Source: an uncultured Coriobacteriaceae bacterium (GTDB taxonomy: Bacteria; Actinomycetota; Coriobacteriia; Coriobacteriales; Atopobiaceae). Taken from it: a stretch of DNA of 64,000 nt. Below, piece after piece: positions 47,449 through 58,151 of this stretch; the first letter of the stretch is position 1; every line of letters starts with the position of its first letter. The notes beneath the pieces are model-generated. The model saw only the letters and a program-made list of their open reading frames with translations, made no database searches and was not told where the DNA came from. The position numbers were made by a program, and so were the translations under genes. The DNA lies in the NCBI GenBank assembly GCA_902793465.1, contig CADBDT010000005.1, positions 23,377 to 87,376 on the forward strand, read 5' to 3'.

Positions 47449-48822
47449 TTAGTCTTCAACCGCGTCAGTGTCTTTGTCCTTGTCCTCGCCAATACGGGCG
47501 TGCAGAGCAAGCACGTATTTTTCTGCGTTGTCCTTAAACGCAATGCACTTGCGTCCCTCAAACAGGCGCTTTTGAGGGCAGCCGCCTACGCAGATTGGCA
47601 GCCATATGCATTCGCGGCACTCGTCGTCGGGAATGGGACAGGCAGTGTTGAGGTACATGGTTAGGTTGTCCGGATTGCTGGCCGTTGCCAGGGGGTTTGC
47701 CGGATCCCAGTCGTGGGCGTTGCCATAGGAAATCTGTGGCTTGTCCACCGCCTCCCAGCATTTTTGCAGGTTGCCGCGCTCGTCGATTCCCACGCTCCAT
47801 ATGTTGTTGGCGCCGCAGTAGCTGCCTCGGCCGGTATGGAATCGATACGCTTCCTGACGTATGGAAATGTCGCTCTCGTCACTTCCGCACAGGAGCCCCA
47901 CCTGCTTGCCGCGTTCGTCGGCAGTTTCGCTGCCGGAAACTGGGGCAGGATAGTAAGTAATGTTGTTGCCCGACTCTTCTGCCAGCTGCTCAATAAACTT
48001 CTGAAGGGCGTCTACCTCTTGGCGGTTGCCCTCATGAACGTTGTGACGCACGCTTACCCTAAAGGACATCTTGTTGTTACGCAGGTTGGAAACAATTCGC
48101 TCGAACGTGGGACCGCCGCCTGCCAAATGACGGGTTGCGTCGTGAGTGGCACCCAGTCCGTCTATTGTTATCTGAGCGCTCGTTACCTTGCAGCGTTCCA
48201 GCATATCGGCTATCTCCTGCGTAAGCAGATAGCCGTTGGTAATAATGCCTGCGGAGTAATTGCCGCCACGCTTTTCCGTAAGCTCAATAAGGCGCACGGA
48301 GAGCGACTCGATAATATCTGGGGCAAGCAGAGGCTCACCACCAAACCAGGATACGTTTATGTCCTTTGAGCCGGATGCGTCCAGCATGCGCTCGGCTAGG
48401 GCCACAACGTCGTCTTGGACCTCTTGTGTCATCTTGCGAGGGTAGTGGTCCTCAAAGCAGTACGGGCAATCAAAGTTGCAGCCCATGGTGGGGCATATGG
48501 TAAGCCCGATACCATGGCTGCCAGCACAGGCGGCGCGTCCCATGGACTCGAGCGCCGCACGCTCGTCAAACTTGCAAATTACTCCGCGCTTGGCAAAGCG
48601 CTCGATAATGGGGTGGTTTTCGTCGAGCTCCTCGAGCACGGAAAGCAGGTAGCACTCAATGGGCGTGTATTCGGCACAGTTGCCCTTAAACAGATTGGCA
48701 ATGGCAACCATCTTGGAGTCGGGCACCTTTGCAGAAACGTTATAGCGCGATACGTGCCAGCCGGCCTCGCCCGCGGTGCGTGACTTTTCCTGCGTGTTTG
48801 GAGTGGAAACATCGTTGCTCAT
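47449..48822 (-). CDS. Stand-alone radical SAM/SPASM protein
   Basis: A 457-residue radical SAM enzyme with C115, C119 and C122 (TMGCNFDCPYCFE) and a SPASM domain: GSYCGANNIW, LQKCWEAV, CPIPDDECRECIWLPICVGG and CPQKRLFEGRKC. N-terminal residues 15-105 could be a leader-binding region. Compared with the cluster enzyme at 11862 the overall layout is similar, but no precursor peptide, protease or transporter lies within 1 kb, so the substrate is unknown. AGAGGAG precedes the ATG at 48822. A short MAVTLITK frame upstream is too small to be a precursor. Confidence 0.9.
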   Translation of the reverse strand: MSNDVSTPNTQEKSRTAGEAGWHVSRYNVSAKVPDSKMVAIANLFKGNCAEYTPIECYLLSVLEELDENHPIIERFAKRGVICKFDERAALESMGRAACAGSHGIGLTICPTMGCNFDCPYCFEDHYPRKMTQEVQDDVVALAERMLDASGSKDINVSWFGGEPLLAPDIIESLSVRLIELTEKRGGNYSAGIITNGYLLTQEIADMLERCKVTSAQITIDGLGATHDATRHLAGGGPTFERIVSNLRNNKMSFRVSVRHNVHEGNRQEVDALQKFIEQLAEESGNNITYYPAPVSGSETADERGKQVGLLCGSDESDISIRQEAYRFHTGRGSYCGANNIWSVGIDERGNLQKCWEAVDKPQISYGNAHDWDPANPLATASNPDNLTMYLNTACPIPDDECRECIWLPICVGGCPQKRLFEGRKCIAFKDNAEKYVLALHARIGEDKDKDTDAVED

Positions 48823-48926
48823 CGAAGCTCCTCTTGTACGTACTCCTGCATTCTGCTTTATTCTACGCACGAAAGCAGGTTTTCGTTCCAAGAATTCTAT
48901 TTGGTTATTAGGGTGACGGCCATGGC

Positions 48927-49508
48927 TCAGTAGTCGAGGAGGCGACCATAGTCGTTCCATTCTCCATACATCTCGCCGCGCTTTGTATGAGCGATAAGGT
49001 TTGCCAGCGCCTTTTTGTACGTGATGGGATCGCGGTTTTTGTAAAAGGCAACGTTGTATGCGCGGACGCGTTGGTACAGAGCTGGAAAACGCTTGAACTT
49101 TGCCCAGCATCTTGCGGCCTTGAGTGCGCGCATTACGTCCTCGTCCACCTTAAAGCTTCGTGGTCCCATGGGAGGCAGGACGGCGCGGCCGGCATTTGTC
49201 ATGAGGCCGAGTTTCTCGAGCCTGCGCACGCGCTCCTTGTTCAGTTCGGTCCAGGGGCTTCTGGGCTTTCGAGGTGTAAAGCGCTGCAGACGCACGCCGC
49301 CGATTCTCTTTTGGATGCTGTCCACCCAACCAAAGCAAAGCGCCTCTTCCACCGCGTCGAGGTACCAGAACGAATCGTTGCCTGTGGGACGACCGCGCCT
49401 GACCTCGATCCAGCATTCGGTCTCGGTGGAGTGGTTTTGTTCGAGCCAGCGTCGGAACTCTTGTCTGCTGCGAACGTCGATGAGCGTGTTTGCGGGGATA
49501 GCTTCCAT
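48927..49508 (-). CDS. YdeI/OmpD-associated-family protein
   Basis: A 193-residue soluble protein with the YdeI pattern: SRQEFRRWLEQNHSTETECW, YLDAVEEALCFGWVDSIQKR, RLQRFTPRKPRSPWTELNKE and ALKAARCWAKFKRFPAL. Family members are linked to stress and bacteriocin tolerance, biochemistry unknown. The ATG at 49508 has no ribosome site but lies 7 nt after a perfect TATAAT, so the mRNA is probably leaderless. Confidence 0.8.
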   Translation of the reverse strand: MEAIPANTLIDVRSRQEFRRWLEQNHSTETECWIEVRRGRPTGNDSFWYLDAVEEALCFGWVDSIQKRIGGVRLQRFTPRKPRSPWTELNKERVRRLEKLGLMTNAGRAVLPPMGPRSFKVDEDVMRALKAARCWAKFKRFPALYQRVRAYNVAFYKNRDPITYKKALANLIAHTKRGEMYGEWNDYGRLLDY

Positions 49509-49515
49509 GCGGATT

Positions 49516-49521
49516 ATTATA
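49516..49521 (-). promoter_or_regulatory. -10 box of a probable leaderless transcript
   Basis: Perfect TATAAT on the minus strand followed by 7 nt and the ATG of the YdeI-like gene. Normal start-site spacing would put the first mRNA base at or within one base of the ATG. Confidence 0.6.
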
Positions 49522-49704
49522 CCTATCGAGGCCCGTCCCGAGGCAAAGGCCAAAGCCGGGAGGCGCCACGGCCAACCGCTGTGCTCAACAGTCCTCGCGC
49601 GTGTTGAGTGTCCCTAACCTTTTGGCCGCCCCTTCCCCTTACCCGTCCCAGGAATGGAAGTGCTTCTTTCCGGGCGCTTTGGCCGAGGGGTGACTGACAA
49701 GCCC

Positions 49705-50165
49705 GAAGCGCACGCGCCTGCGTGTAGTCGGGCGCGACGGCACGCATCCGCGTGCATTTAGACGGCCAGACGAGGTGGAAACGCACGTGGTTGCGTGTAG
49801 TCGGACAAGACGCCACGCAGCTGCGTGCATTTTGGCAGACGAGCAAGGTGGAAACGCACGTGCCTGCGTGTAGTCTGCGGGGACGCCACGCATCAGCGTG
49901 CATTTGGACAGACGGACGTGGCACAAACGCACGCGCCTGCGTGTAGTCGGACAAGACGCCACGCAGCAGCGTGCATTTGGACAGCTAGGCAAGGTGGAAA
50001 CGCACGCGCCTGCGTGTAGTCGGACAAGACGCCACGCATCAGCGTGCATTTGGACAGCCAGGCAAGGTGGAAACGCACGTGCCTGCGTGTAGTCGGCAGG
50101 AACGCCACGCAGCAACGTGCATTTGGGCAGACGGACGTGGCACAAACGCACGCCGTTGCGTGGAG
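49705..50165. repeat. Tandem array B: 73-bp palindromic unit, 6 copies
   Basis: CACGCA begins units at 49741, 49814, 49887, 49960, 50033 and 50106, again exactly 73 bp apart, with a partial unit before. Each unit holds CACGCAGCAGCGTGCATTT, about 19 nt (GGACAGCCAGGCAAGGTGG), AAACGCACGTGCCTGCGTG and about 16 nt (TAGTCGGACAAGACGC). The two 19-mers match those of array A; the segments between them do not. It fills the gene-free stretch 49509-50304. Confidence 0.95.
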
Positions 50166-50304
50166 TCGACGACGGGCCGTGTTGGTTGGGGCGGAACCGC
50201 CACAATTTGAATAGCGGTCCGAGGATGCGCCGTTACGGGCATGTTGCGGCAAAGAGATGTCTTTTGGCCAGTTCGTTTGGGAGTCAGCGATAGAGGCTGT
50301 GTAG

Positions 50305-50430
50305 ATGAGGCTCGCCGGCAAGGTGGCTGACGGCCGTAGCGTGTGGTACCGCGTCCACAGCCAGACCTACGGCTGGCTGGGCTGGGCCCACGACGGCCAG
50401 CAGGCCGGCACCACCGGCCTCGTCATTACG
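50305..50430 (+). pseudogene. Fragment of a secreted-protein W-repeat
   Basis: About 40 residues, MRLAGKVADGRSVWYRVHSQ then TYGWLGWAHDGQQAGTTGL, match one copy of the Trp-rich repeat of coriobacterial/clostridial surface proteins. The local GC content and codon use are higher than the neighbours. No signal peptide, no second repeat; after about 50430 the match ends. It is a leftover of a large surface gene, beside array B. Confidence 0.6.
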
Positions 50431-50552
50431 GTCCAAGGCGGCTTGGCACATTGTCAAAGCTCACAACGAAGACCGTTCCCCATTTGTCGCCCCAAACCGC
50501 TCCCTTTGCCGTAAGGTAGTAAGTGATTTACACAAGTTGAGAAGGGGGCGCT

Positions 50553-52409
50553 ATGGATGTAATACGAAAGCTTCTGAGCCACCTGGGGGAGTATAAGAAG
50601 CCCGCGCTCATCGCGCCGGTGTGCACCCTTGTTGCCGTTGGCATGGAGGTGCTTATCCCTTACGTTATGGCCATGCTCATAGACCAGGGCATCTCCAAGG
50701 GCAACATGGACAAGGTTTGGCTGTATGGTGGCATAATGCTGGCCTGCGCGGTTGCAGCGATGGCTATAGACTCCGCGTCGGCCGTGTTTGGTTCGCGCGC
50801 GTCCACCGGACTGGCGTCCAACCTGCGCGACGTGCTGTTTGAGAAGGTGCAAACATTTAGCTTTGGCAACATAGACAAGTTTAGTACCGCCGGCCTGGTA
50901 ACGCGCATGACCACCGACGTTACCAACGTGCAGAATGCCTTCAATATGTCGCTTATCATCGCCACCCGCGCACCCATATCGCTGGTTGCGTCGCTGGTAA
51001 TGAGCGTCATAATATCTCCCAGCCTTTCGGCCATCTTCCTTGCCGCCCTTTCGGTACTCTCTGCAGCTCTCATTTTTATTATGCTGCGCGCAATGCCGCT
51101 GTTTGGAAAGGTGTTCGCTCGCTACGACAACCTAAATGCGTCGGTGCAGGAAAACGTTACCGCCATACGCGTGGTTAAGGCGTTCGTGCGCGAGGAGCAC
51201 GAGGACCAAAAGTTTACGGATGCGGCAAACGATCTGCACGACCTGTTTGTTAAGGCCGAGGGCATACTTGCCTTCAACAACCCCGTAATGGGCGTTGCCA
51301 TCTACGGCTGCATTATTGCGCTCAGCTGGTTTGGCACGCATTCCATCCTGGCGGGACAGATAACCACCGGCCAGCTTACGAGCCTCTTGGGTTACGTGTT
51401 CAACGTGCTCATTAGCCTTATGATGCTTACGATGATTTTCGTAATGGTAAGCATGAGCGCGGCTTCGGGCACGCGCATTGTGGAGGTGCTCGAAGAGGAG
51501 CCCGAGATCGTGAGCCCGCAAAACGCACTTACCAAGGTAGCCGACGGCTCCATAGACTTTGAGGCGGTTAACTTTAGGTATCGTACCGGCGACGGCGACG
51601 GCGAGGGTGAGGAAACTCTTGCGGGCATCGACCTGCGCATAGCCTCGGGCGAGACGGTGGGCATCCTGGGCGGAACGGGTTCGGGAAAGTCCACCTTCGT
51701 GAGCCTCATAAGCCGTCTGTACGACGTGGACTCGGGTTGCGTTCGTGTGGGCGGGCAAGACGTTAGATCCTACGACACCGAGGTCCTTCGCGATGCCGTG
51801 GCGGTAGTGCTGCAGCAGAACACGCTGTTTAGCGGCACCATACTGGACAACCTGCGCTGGGGCAATCCGGACGCCACGCTGGAGGAGTGCAAGGTCGCAT
51901 GTGCGGCGGCCTGTGCGGACGAGTTTATAGACCGCATGCCCGACGGCTACAACACCCAAATAGAGCAGGGCGGCACGAACGTGAGCGGCGGCCAGCGCCA
52001 GCGCCTGTGCATTGCGCGGGCCCTCCTAAAGAGTCCCAAGGTGCTCATATTGGACGACTCGACCAGCGCGGTGGACACGGCGACCGACGCCTCCATCCAG
52101 CGAGCCTTTGCCGAGCAGATCCCAGACACTACCAAGCTCATAATTAGCCAGCGCGTAAGCAGCTTTGGTAGCTGCGACCGCATTCTGGTGCTCGATTCCG
52201 GCCGCGTGGCCGCCTTTGCGCCCGAAGCCGAGCTCATAAAGACCTGCGACATCTACCGCGACGTATACGAGACGCAGAACAAACAGGGCAGCGAAGCGGA
52301 CTTCGACGAGCTGGAGGGCATAGGGCGCGACCCGCTGTCCCAGCGGTTCGACCCGGCGTTCGCAAACGAGCTCAATAACATGCCGAGCACCGGAAAGGCA
52401 GGTGAGTAG
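50553..52409 (+). CDS. ABC exporter half-transporter with degenerate ATP site
   Basis: A 618-residue half-transporter: six membrane helices (residues 15-305) and an ATPase domain. Walker A is GGTGSGKST, the signature is VSGGQRQRL, but the Walker B catalytic Glu is Asp (LILDDSTSAVD) and the H-loop His is Gln (LIISQRVSS). Those changes are typical of the non-catalytic site of heterodimeric exporters (BmrC/D, TM287/288). Partner: the next gene, which starts one nucleotide after this stop. Substrate: drugs, lipids or peptides. A short acidic insert (GDGDGEGEE) precedes Walker A. GAAGGGGG lies upstream of the ATG. Confidence 0.92.
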   Translation: MDVIRKLLSHLGEYKKPALIAPVCTLVAVGMEVLIPYVMAMLIDQGISKGNMDKVWLYGGIMLACAVAAMAIDSASAVFGSRASTGLASNLRDVLFEKVQTFSFGNIDKFSTAGLVTRMTTDVTNVQNAFNMSLIIATRAPISLVASLVMSVIISPSLSAIFLAALSVLSAALIFIMLRAMPLFGKVFARYDNLNASVQENVTAIRVVKAFVREEHEDQKFTDAANDLHDLFVKAEGILAFNNPVMGVAIYGCIIALSWFGTHSILAGQITTGQLTSLLGYVFNVLISLMMLTMIFVMVSMSAASGTRIVEVLEEEPEIVSPQNALTKVADGSIDFEAVNFRYRTGDGDGEGEETLAGIDLRIASGETVGILGGTGSGKSTFVSLISRLYDVDSGCVRVGGQDVRSYDTEVLRDAVAVVLQQNTLFSGTILDNLRWGNPDATLEECKVACAAACADEFIDRMPDGYNTQIEQGGTNVSGGQRQRLCIARALLKSPKVLILDDSTSAVDTATDASIQRAFAEQIPDTTKLIISQRVSSFGSCDRILVLDSGRVAAFAPEAELIKTCDIYRDVYETQNKQGSEADFDELEGIGRDPLSQRFDPAFANELNNMPSTGKAGE

Positions 52410-52410
52410 C

Positions 52411-54303
<1,893 letters not shown>

Positions 54304-54422
54304 GGGCTGTCCCTTGTTTATGGCCCGCATACGACCTGCCTTTCGCCCGTATGGCGCGTTCCTGTTTGCGCAAATGCTAAGATTAATTTGAATAAGTCTA
54401 GTTTTATGGAATAGGAACGAAC

Positions 54423-54485
54423 ATGGAACAAAATAACTACGGCCCACAGCTCGTGAGGCTAGGCATGGAGGTCTGCCATGACTAA
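54423..54485 (+). CDS. Possible 20-residue leader ORF overlapping the macrodomain start
   Basis: ATG GAA CAA... gives MEQNNYGPQLVRLGMEVCHD and stops at TAA 54483-54485, overlapping the ATG (54478) of the macrodomain gene. AGGAACG stands 4 nt before it. Its last codons contain the GGAGGT ribosome site of the macrodomain gene. It could couple translation, or be chance. Confidence 0.35.
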   Translation: MEQNNYGPQLVRLGMEVCHD

Positions 54486-55272
54486 CGAACGCGAGCGAGA
54501 ACTCCTGCTAACGCTTGTTCCCATGCTCTGCGAAGAGAGGGGAATGGACGCTGGCCTTGCCGCAGATGCCTCCGTGGACGAGCTGTTTGCAACGTTTCGC
54601 GCTCTCGTAAACACGCGCGAGCCCATGCCGGCCAGCAAGGAGCTGCTTACCTTGCAGGACGAGCTGCTGCAAGGTATTGCGGAAAACAAGGGCGTCACGC
54701 ATCTGGAGGATCTTGAGCCCTGCGGCCTGGACTCGCGCATTCGGCTTTGGCGGGGAGACATAACCTGCCTTGAGGTCGACGCAATTGTTAACGCCGCCAA
54801 CAACCAGCTGCTTGGTTGCTGGGCGCCGGGCCACTATTGCATAGACAATGCCATCCATACCTTTGCTGGCATACAGCTGCGTCTAGCCTGTGCAGAGCTC
54901 ATGCGCAAGCAGGGCCACGAGGAAGCAACCGGCCTTGCCAAGGTTACGCCCGCCTTCAACCTTCCCTCCAAGTACGTAATCCACACCGTTGGCCCTATTG
55001 CCCACGGCATGCCTGCCGCGCGCCACCGCGTGGACCTCGCGCGCTGCTACAAGAGCTGCTTGGACGCTGCTGCGGGACTCGGCTTGGGCTCCATTGCCTT
55101 TTGCTGCATATCCACGGGTGTATTTGGCTTCCCGCAGGCAGACGCGGCGCAGATAGCCGTACGCAGCGTGCGCAAGTGGCTGGCAGAGCATGAGGGAGCA
55201 AGGATCGACGTGGTGTTCAACGTGTTTCTTGCCAAGGACGAGGCGCTCTACAGACGCCTATTGTCCTGCTGA
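54478..55272 (+). CDS. Zinc-dependent macrodomain, protein ADP-ribose hydrolase type
   Basis: A 264-residue protein. Residues 1-85 are helical and 85-264 a macrodomain: LEVDAIVNAANNQLLGCW, then the zinc signature GHYCIDNAIHTFAGIQLR with Cys and His ligands, FNLPSKYVIHTVGP, and ISTGVFGFPQ. This Zn group removes ADP-ribose from proteins, and in streptococci and staphylococci is coded beside SirTM, GcvH-L and lipoate ligase. None of those genes is in the window, so the target is unknown. GGAGGT stands before the ATG. Confidence 0.9.
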   Translation: MTNERERELLLTLVPMLCEERGMDAGLAADASVDELFATFRALVNTREPMPASKELLTLQDELLQGIAENKGVTHLEDLEPCGLDSRIRLWRGDITCLEVDAIVNAANNQLLGCWAPGHYCIDNAIHTFAGIQLRLACAELMRKQGHEEATGLAKVTPAFNLPSKYVIHTVGPIAHGMPAARHRVDLARCYKSCLDAAAGLGLGSIAFCCISTGVFGFPQADAAQIAVRSVRKWLAEHEGARIDVVFNVFLAKDEALYRRLLSC

Positions 55273-55312
55273 GCATGGCCCCAGCCTGTCCTAAAACTCG
55301 TGTGGGAGTGGC

Positions 55313-55416
55313 GTGCCGCTTGGGGATATTCCCCTACGGGTACATCGCGGATGGGCCTTTTCGTAGGGAATGGCCTACTCGCGATGTACCCGATGGGGAG
55401 TATCCCCAAGCGGCAC
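55313..55416. repeat. Covarying hairpin element E4
   Basis: Outer arms GTGCCGCTTGGGG / CCCCAAGCGGCAC, then ATATTCCCC / GGGGAGTAT, then CGGGTACATCGCGG / CGCGATGTACCCG. Centre ATGGGCCTTTTCGTAGGG differs from the other copies. Upstream of it GTCCTAAAA is again present (55289), as at E3. Confidence 0.9.
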
Positions 55417-55493
55417 CCCCCGTTTTCGGACAATCTGTCGTTGCAGATGCTAAGATAGGCACCGCTCAGACGTTGTAGGGAGAGGGACTAGGT

Positions 55494-57083
55494 ATGGCTT
55501 GGTACGACGAGGCTGTTTTCTATCACATCTATCCGCTTGGGCTTGCGGGCGCGCCAAAGAAGAACGACTACGGCGAGCCGGTGCACAGGCTCAACACGCT
55601 TGTTCCTTGGATAGACCACATCAAAAAGATGGGCTTTACCGCGCTCTACATAGGTCCCCTGTTCCAGTCCGTAGGCCATGGCTACGAGACAACGGACTAC
55701 CGGACCTTGGATTCGCGGCTTGGCACCAACGAGGATCTTGTTGCCTTCGTACGGGCTTGTCACGAGGCGGGCATACGGGTTGTCTTTGACGGCGTGTTTA
55801 ACCACACGGGCCGCGACTTCTTTGCCTTTAGGGACATAAGGGAAAAGCGCGAAGCCTCGCAATATGTGGACTGGTACTGCAACGTTAACTTTTGGGGGAA
55901 CAACGAGTACGGCGACGGCTTTAGCTACGACAACTGGGGTGGCTACGATCTGCTGGCAAAGCTCAACCAGCGCAATCCTGCCGTTCGCGACTACATTTGC
56001 GACGTAATTCGCTTTTGGGTAAGCGAGTTTAACATCGACGGAATTCGCCTGGACGCAGCCGACGTCCTTGACTTCGACTTTATGAAGGCGCTGCGCCATA
56101 CCGCCGATGAGGTAAAGTCCGACTTCTGGCTTATGGGCGAGGTTATTCACGGCGACTACTCGCGCTGGGCAAACGAGAGAACGCTTCACAGCGTTACGGA
56201 CTACGCGCTCCACAAGGGCCTCTACAGCGGGCATAACGACCACAACTACTTTGAGATAGCGCACACCGTGCGACGTACCTTGGGCATGGTGCCAGAACAC
56301 ATTAAGCTCTACAACTTTGTTGACAACCACGACGTGGAGCGAATTAGCACAAAGCTCCTCAACAAGGCGCATTACCTGCCCGTTCACATTCTGCTGTACA
56401 CGCTGCCGGGCATTCCCTCCGTCTACTACGGAAGCGAGTTTGGCATTGAGGGCAAGAAGGAGCGCTTTTCGGACGATTCGTTGCGTCCTGCCATCGACCT
56501 TAACAAGCACGCTGACGACTACCAAAAGAACCCCTGTACCAAGCTAGTCGCGGCACTAGGCAAGATTCACAGCACGTATGCGGACGATCTCGCATGGGGC
56601 GACTATCGCGAGCTGGTGCTTACGACCGAGCAATACGCCTTTGGGCGTGGCAGGCTGGTGGTTGCCGTAAACAACGCGGAAGGGGAGGGACGCGTAAGCG
56701 TGCCCGTGGAGTCCGACGTCTACGTTGGGCTCTTGGGCGGAAAGAAGATAAAGGCCAGGGATGGAAGGCTGGACGTCGTGCTGGATCCTTGCGGAGGCGA
56801 GATTTTTGCTCCCGAGGAGGTTTGGACAAAGGTGGTGGACGGCAAGGCGCCGGCCTTTAAGATTGCTACTCCCAAAGCCAAAGAGCCACCTGCGGCCGTT
56901 GCCGCCAAACTCCCCAGCAAGGTGCCCAACATTGCGCTTGAGGAGATGAGCGTGGAACAGCTGCAGGCGGTCATCCTTGCCAAGATGGCCGCAAACGGTC
57001 CCGTTACCGACCAGATGTGTCGCGACGTAACAAACAACATATGGAAGGACTCGCTCCTCAACTGGGCTAAGAGCTTCCGGTAG
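55494..57083 (+). CDS. GH13 alpha-amylase-family enzyme with C-terminal helical extension
   Basis: A 529-residue glycosidase. Catalytic residues are Asp in DGIRLDAAD, Glu in LMGEVIHG and Asp in FVDNHDVER; region I is GVFNHTGRD. The barrel (1-370) has a beta-sheet domain up to 430, followed by about 90 residues of Lys/Ala-rich linker and helices (VPNIALEEMSVEQLQAVILA) with no family match. No signal peptide, so it acts on intracellular maltodextrins or related oligosaccharides. GGGAGAGGG stands before the ATG. Confidence 0.92.
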   Translation: MAWYDEAVFYHIYPLGLAGAPKKNDYGEPVHRLNTLVPWIDHIKKMGFTALYIGPLFQSVGHGYETTDYRTLDSRLGTNEDLVAFVRACHEAGIRVVFDGVFNHTGRDFFAFRDIREKREASQYVDWYCNVNFWGNNEYGDGFSYDNWGGYDLLAKLNQRNPAVRDYICDVIRFWVSEFNIDGIRLDAADVLDFDFMKALRHTADEVKSDFWLMGEVIHGDYSRWANERTLHSVTDYALHKGLYSGHNDHNYFEIAHTVRRTLGMVPEHIKLYNFVDNHDVERISTKLLNKAHYLPVHILLYTLPGIPSVYYGSEFGIEGKKERFSDDSLRPAIDLNKHADDYQKNPCTKLVAALGKIHSTYADDLAWGDYRELVLTTEQYAFGRGRLVVAVNNAEGEGRVSVPVESDVYVGLLGGKKIKARDGRLDVVLDPCGGEIFAPEEVWTKVVDGKAPAFKIATPKAKEPPAAVAAKLPSKVPNIALEEMSVEQLQAVILAKMAANGPVTDQMCRDVTNNIWKDSLLNWAKSFR

Positions 57084-57151
57084 GGCGGAGCACCTCATAC
57101 CGCCCGAACAGGGGATGCCGCTTGGGGAGTCCCACCGCCATCAAGCTAGCA

Positions 57152-57256
57152 CTGTGCACATTGGGATATTCCCCTACGGGTACATCGCGGATGGCCGGAC
57201 TCCAACGAAAGCCCTGCTCGCGATGTACCCGATGGGGAGTATCCCAATGTGCACAG
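57152..57256. repeat. Covarying hairpin element E5
   Basis: Outer arms CTGTGCACATTGGG / CCCAATGTGCACAG, then ATATTCCCC / GGGGAGTAT, then CGGGTACATCGCGG / CGCGATGTACCCG. The outer arms share almost nothing with those of E1-E4 yet are perfectly complementary to each other. Confidence 0.9.
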
Positions 57257-57340
57257 CGTCTCCAGACCCTTAACTAAATGGCATCCCGTTTCGTCACGGA
57301 TTCTCAGACAGCCTGCCTTGTAAATCCGCAGCCGAGCGAG

Positions 57341-57961
57341 CTACCGGATGAAGTTGGTAAAGATCTCCTTGTTGCGATCGGGGATATCTTGGACCTTTGC
57401 GCCCTCTGCGATGGCGTTCATGAGGAAGGTCATGTTGCGGGCAAGGTTGCGTACCGTCTGCACACCTTCCTCGTCTGCGTATACGTCGTCTGCGGTATAG
57501 CCGTGCACGTCGTTCCAGTACGTGGAGGGAACGGTGGGCATGCCCGAGATTCCAAAGAACTGGTTAAGGGACTCAAAGGTAGCGCTGTTGCCGCCGCGTC
57601 GGCAACTTACGATGGATGCCCCCACCTTCATGCGCAGGTCCACGCTCGAACTGTAGAACAGGCGCTGAACGAAGGAGAGAACCGTACCGTTGGGGTTGCC
57701 ATAGTACACGGGGCTGCCAAGTATTATTCCGTCGGCCTCCTCGAGCTTGGGCACGGTCTTGTTTACGAGGTCCTTGTCGAACACGCACTTTCCAAGCTCG
57801 TGGCATCGACCGCAGGCAATGCAGCCGCGTATGTCCTTGTTGCCAACCACTACCTCCTCGCACTCTACGCCTGCGGCAGCAAATTCCTCGGCGGCAATCT
57901 TGAACGCGGTGGCAATGCAGCCATTGGGAACAGGGCTGCCGTTTATCATGAGTACCTTCAT
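57341..57961 (-). CDS. Flavodoxin-fold NAD(P)H-dependent reductase with CxxCxxC motif
   Basis: A 206-residue protein. The FMN fold starts MKVLMINGSPVPNGCIATA and continues in GIILGSPVYYGNPNGTV. CIACGRCHELGKCVFD is the Cys motif of iron-sulfur flavoproteins, which pass electrons between ferredoxin and acceptors; a compact cluster site is possible. ATG 57961 follows GAGAGGATC. It is monocistronic and convergent with the amylase gene, with E5 between them. Confidence 0.85.
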   Translation of the reverse strand: MKVLMINGSPVPNGCIATAFKIAAEEFAAAGVECEEVVVGNKDIRGCIACGRCHELGKCVFDKDLVNKTVPKLEEADGIILGSPVYYGNPNGTVLSFVQRLFYSSSVDLRMKVGASIVSCRRGGNSATFESLNQFFGISGMPTVPSTYWNDVHGYTADDVYADEEGVQTVRNLARNMTFLMNAIAEGAKVQDIPDRNKEIFTNFIR

Positions 57962-58151
57962 GCTAGATCCTCTCATCTCTACCATTTATGAGCGTAACAA
58001 GTGTATCAGCTCGGAATGGATTGAGCCTGCAGAACTGGACTGAGTGCAAGACCGTGCGTGCCTTGGCAGGTGAGCCCGAAGCCCTTATGCGTGGATTGTG
58101 GTAGTTTTGATGCGTATAGTATTGCCACGCAAGTTGCAAGGAGAATGCCAT

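Noticed and set aside
49705..50165. Repeat-containing open frames on both strands of the second array
   Set aside because: The frames exist only because the unit lacks stops; a 73-bp period shifts frame each unit, so no repeated protein results.
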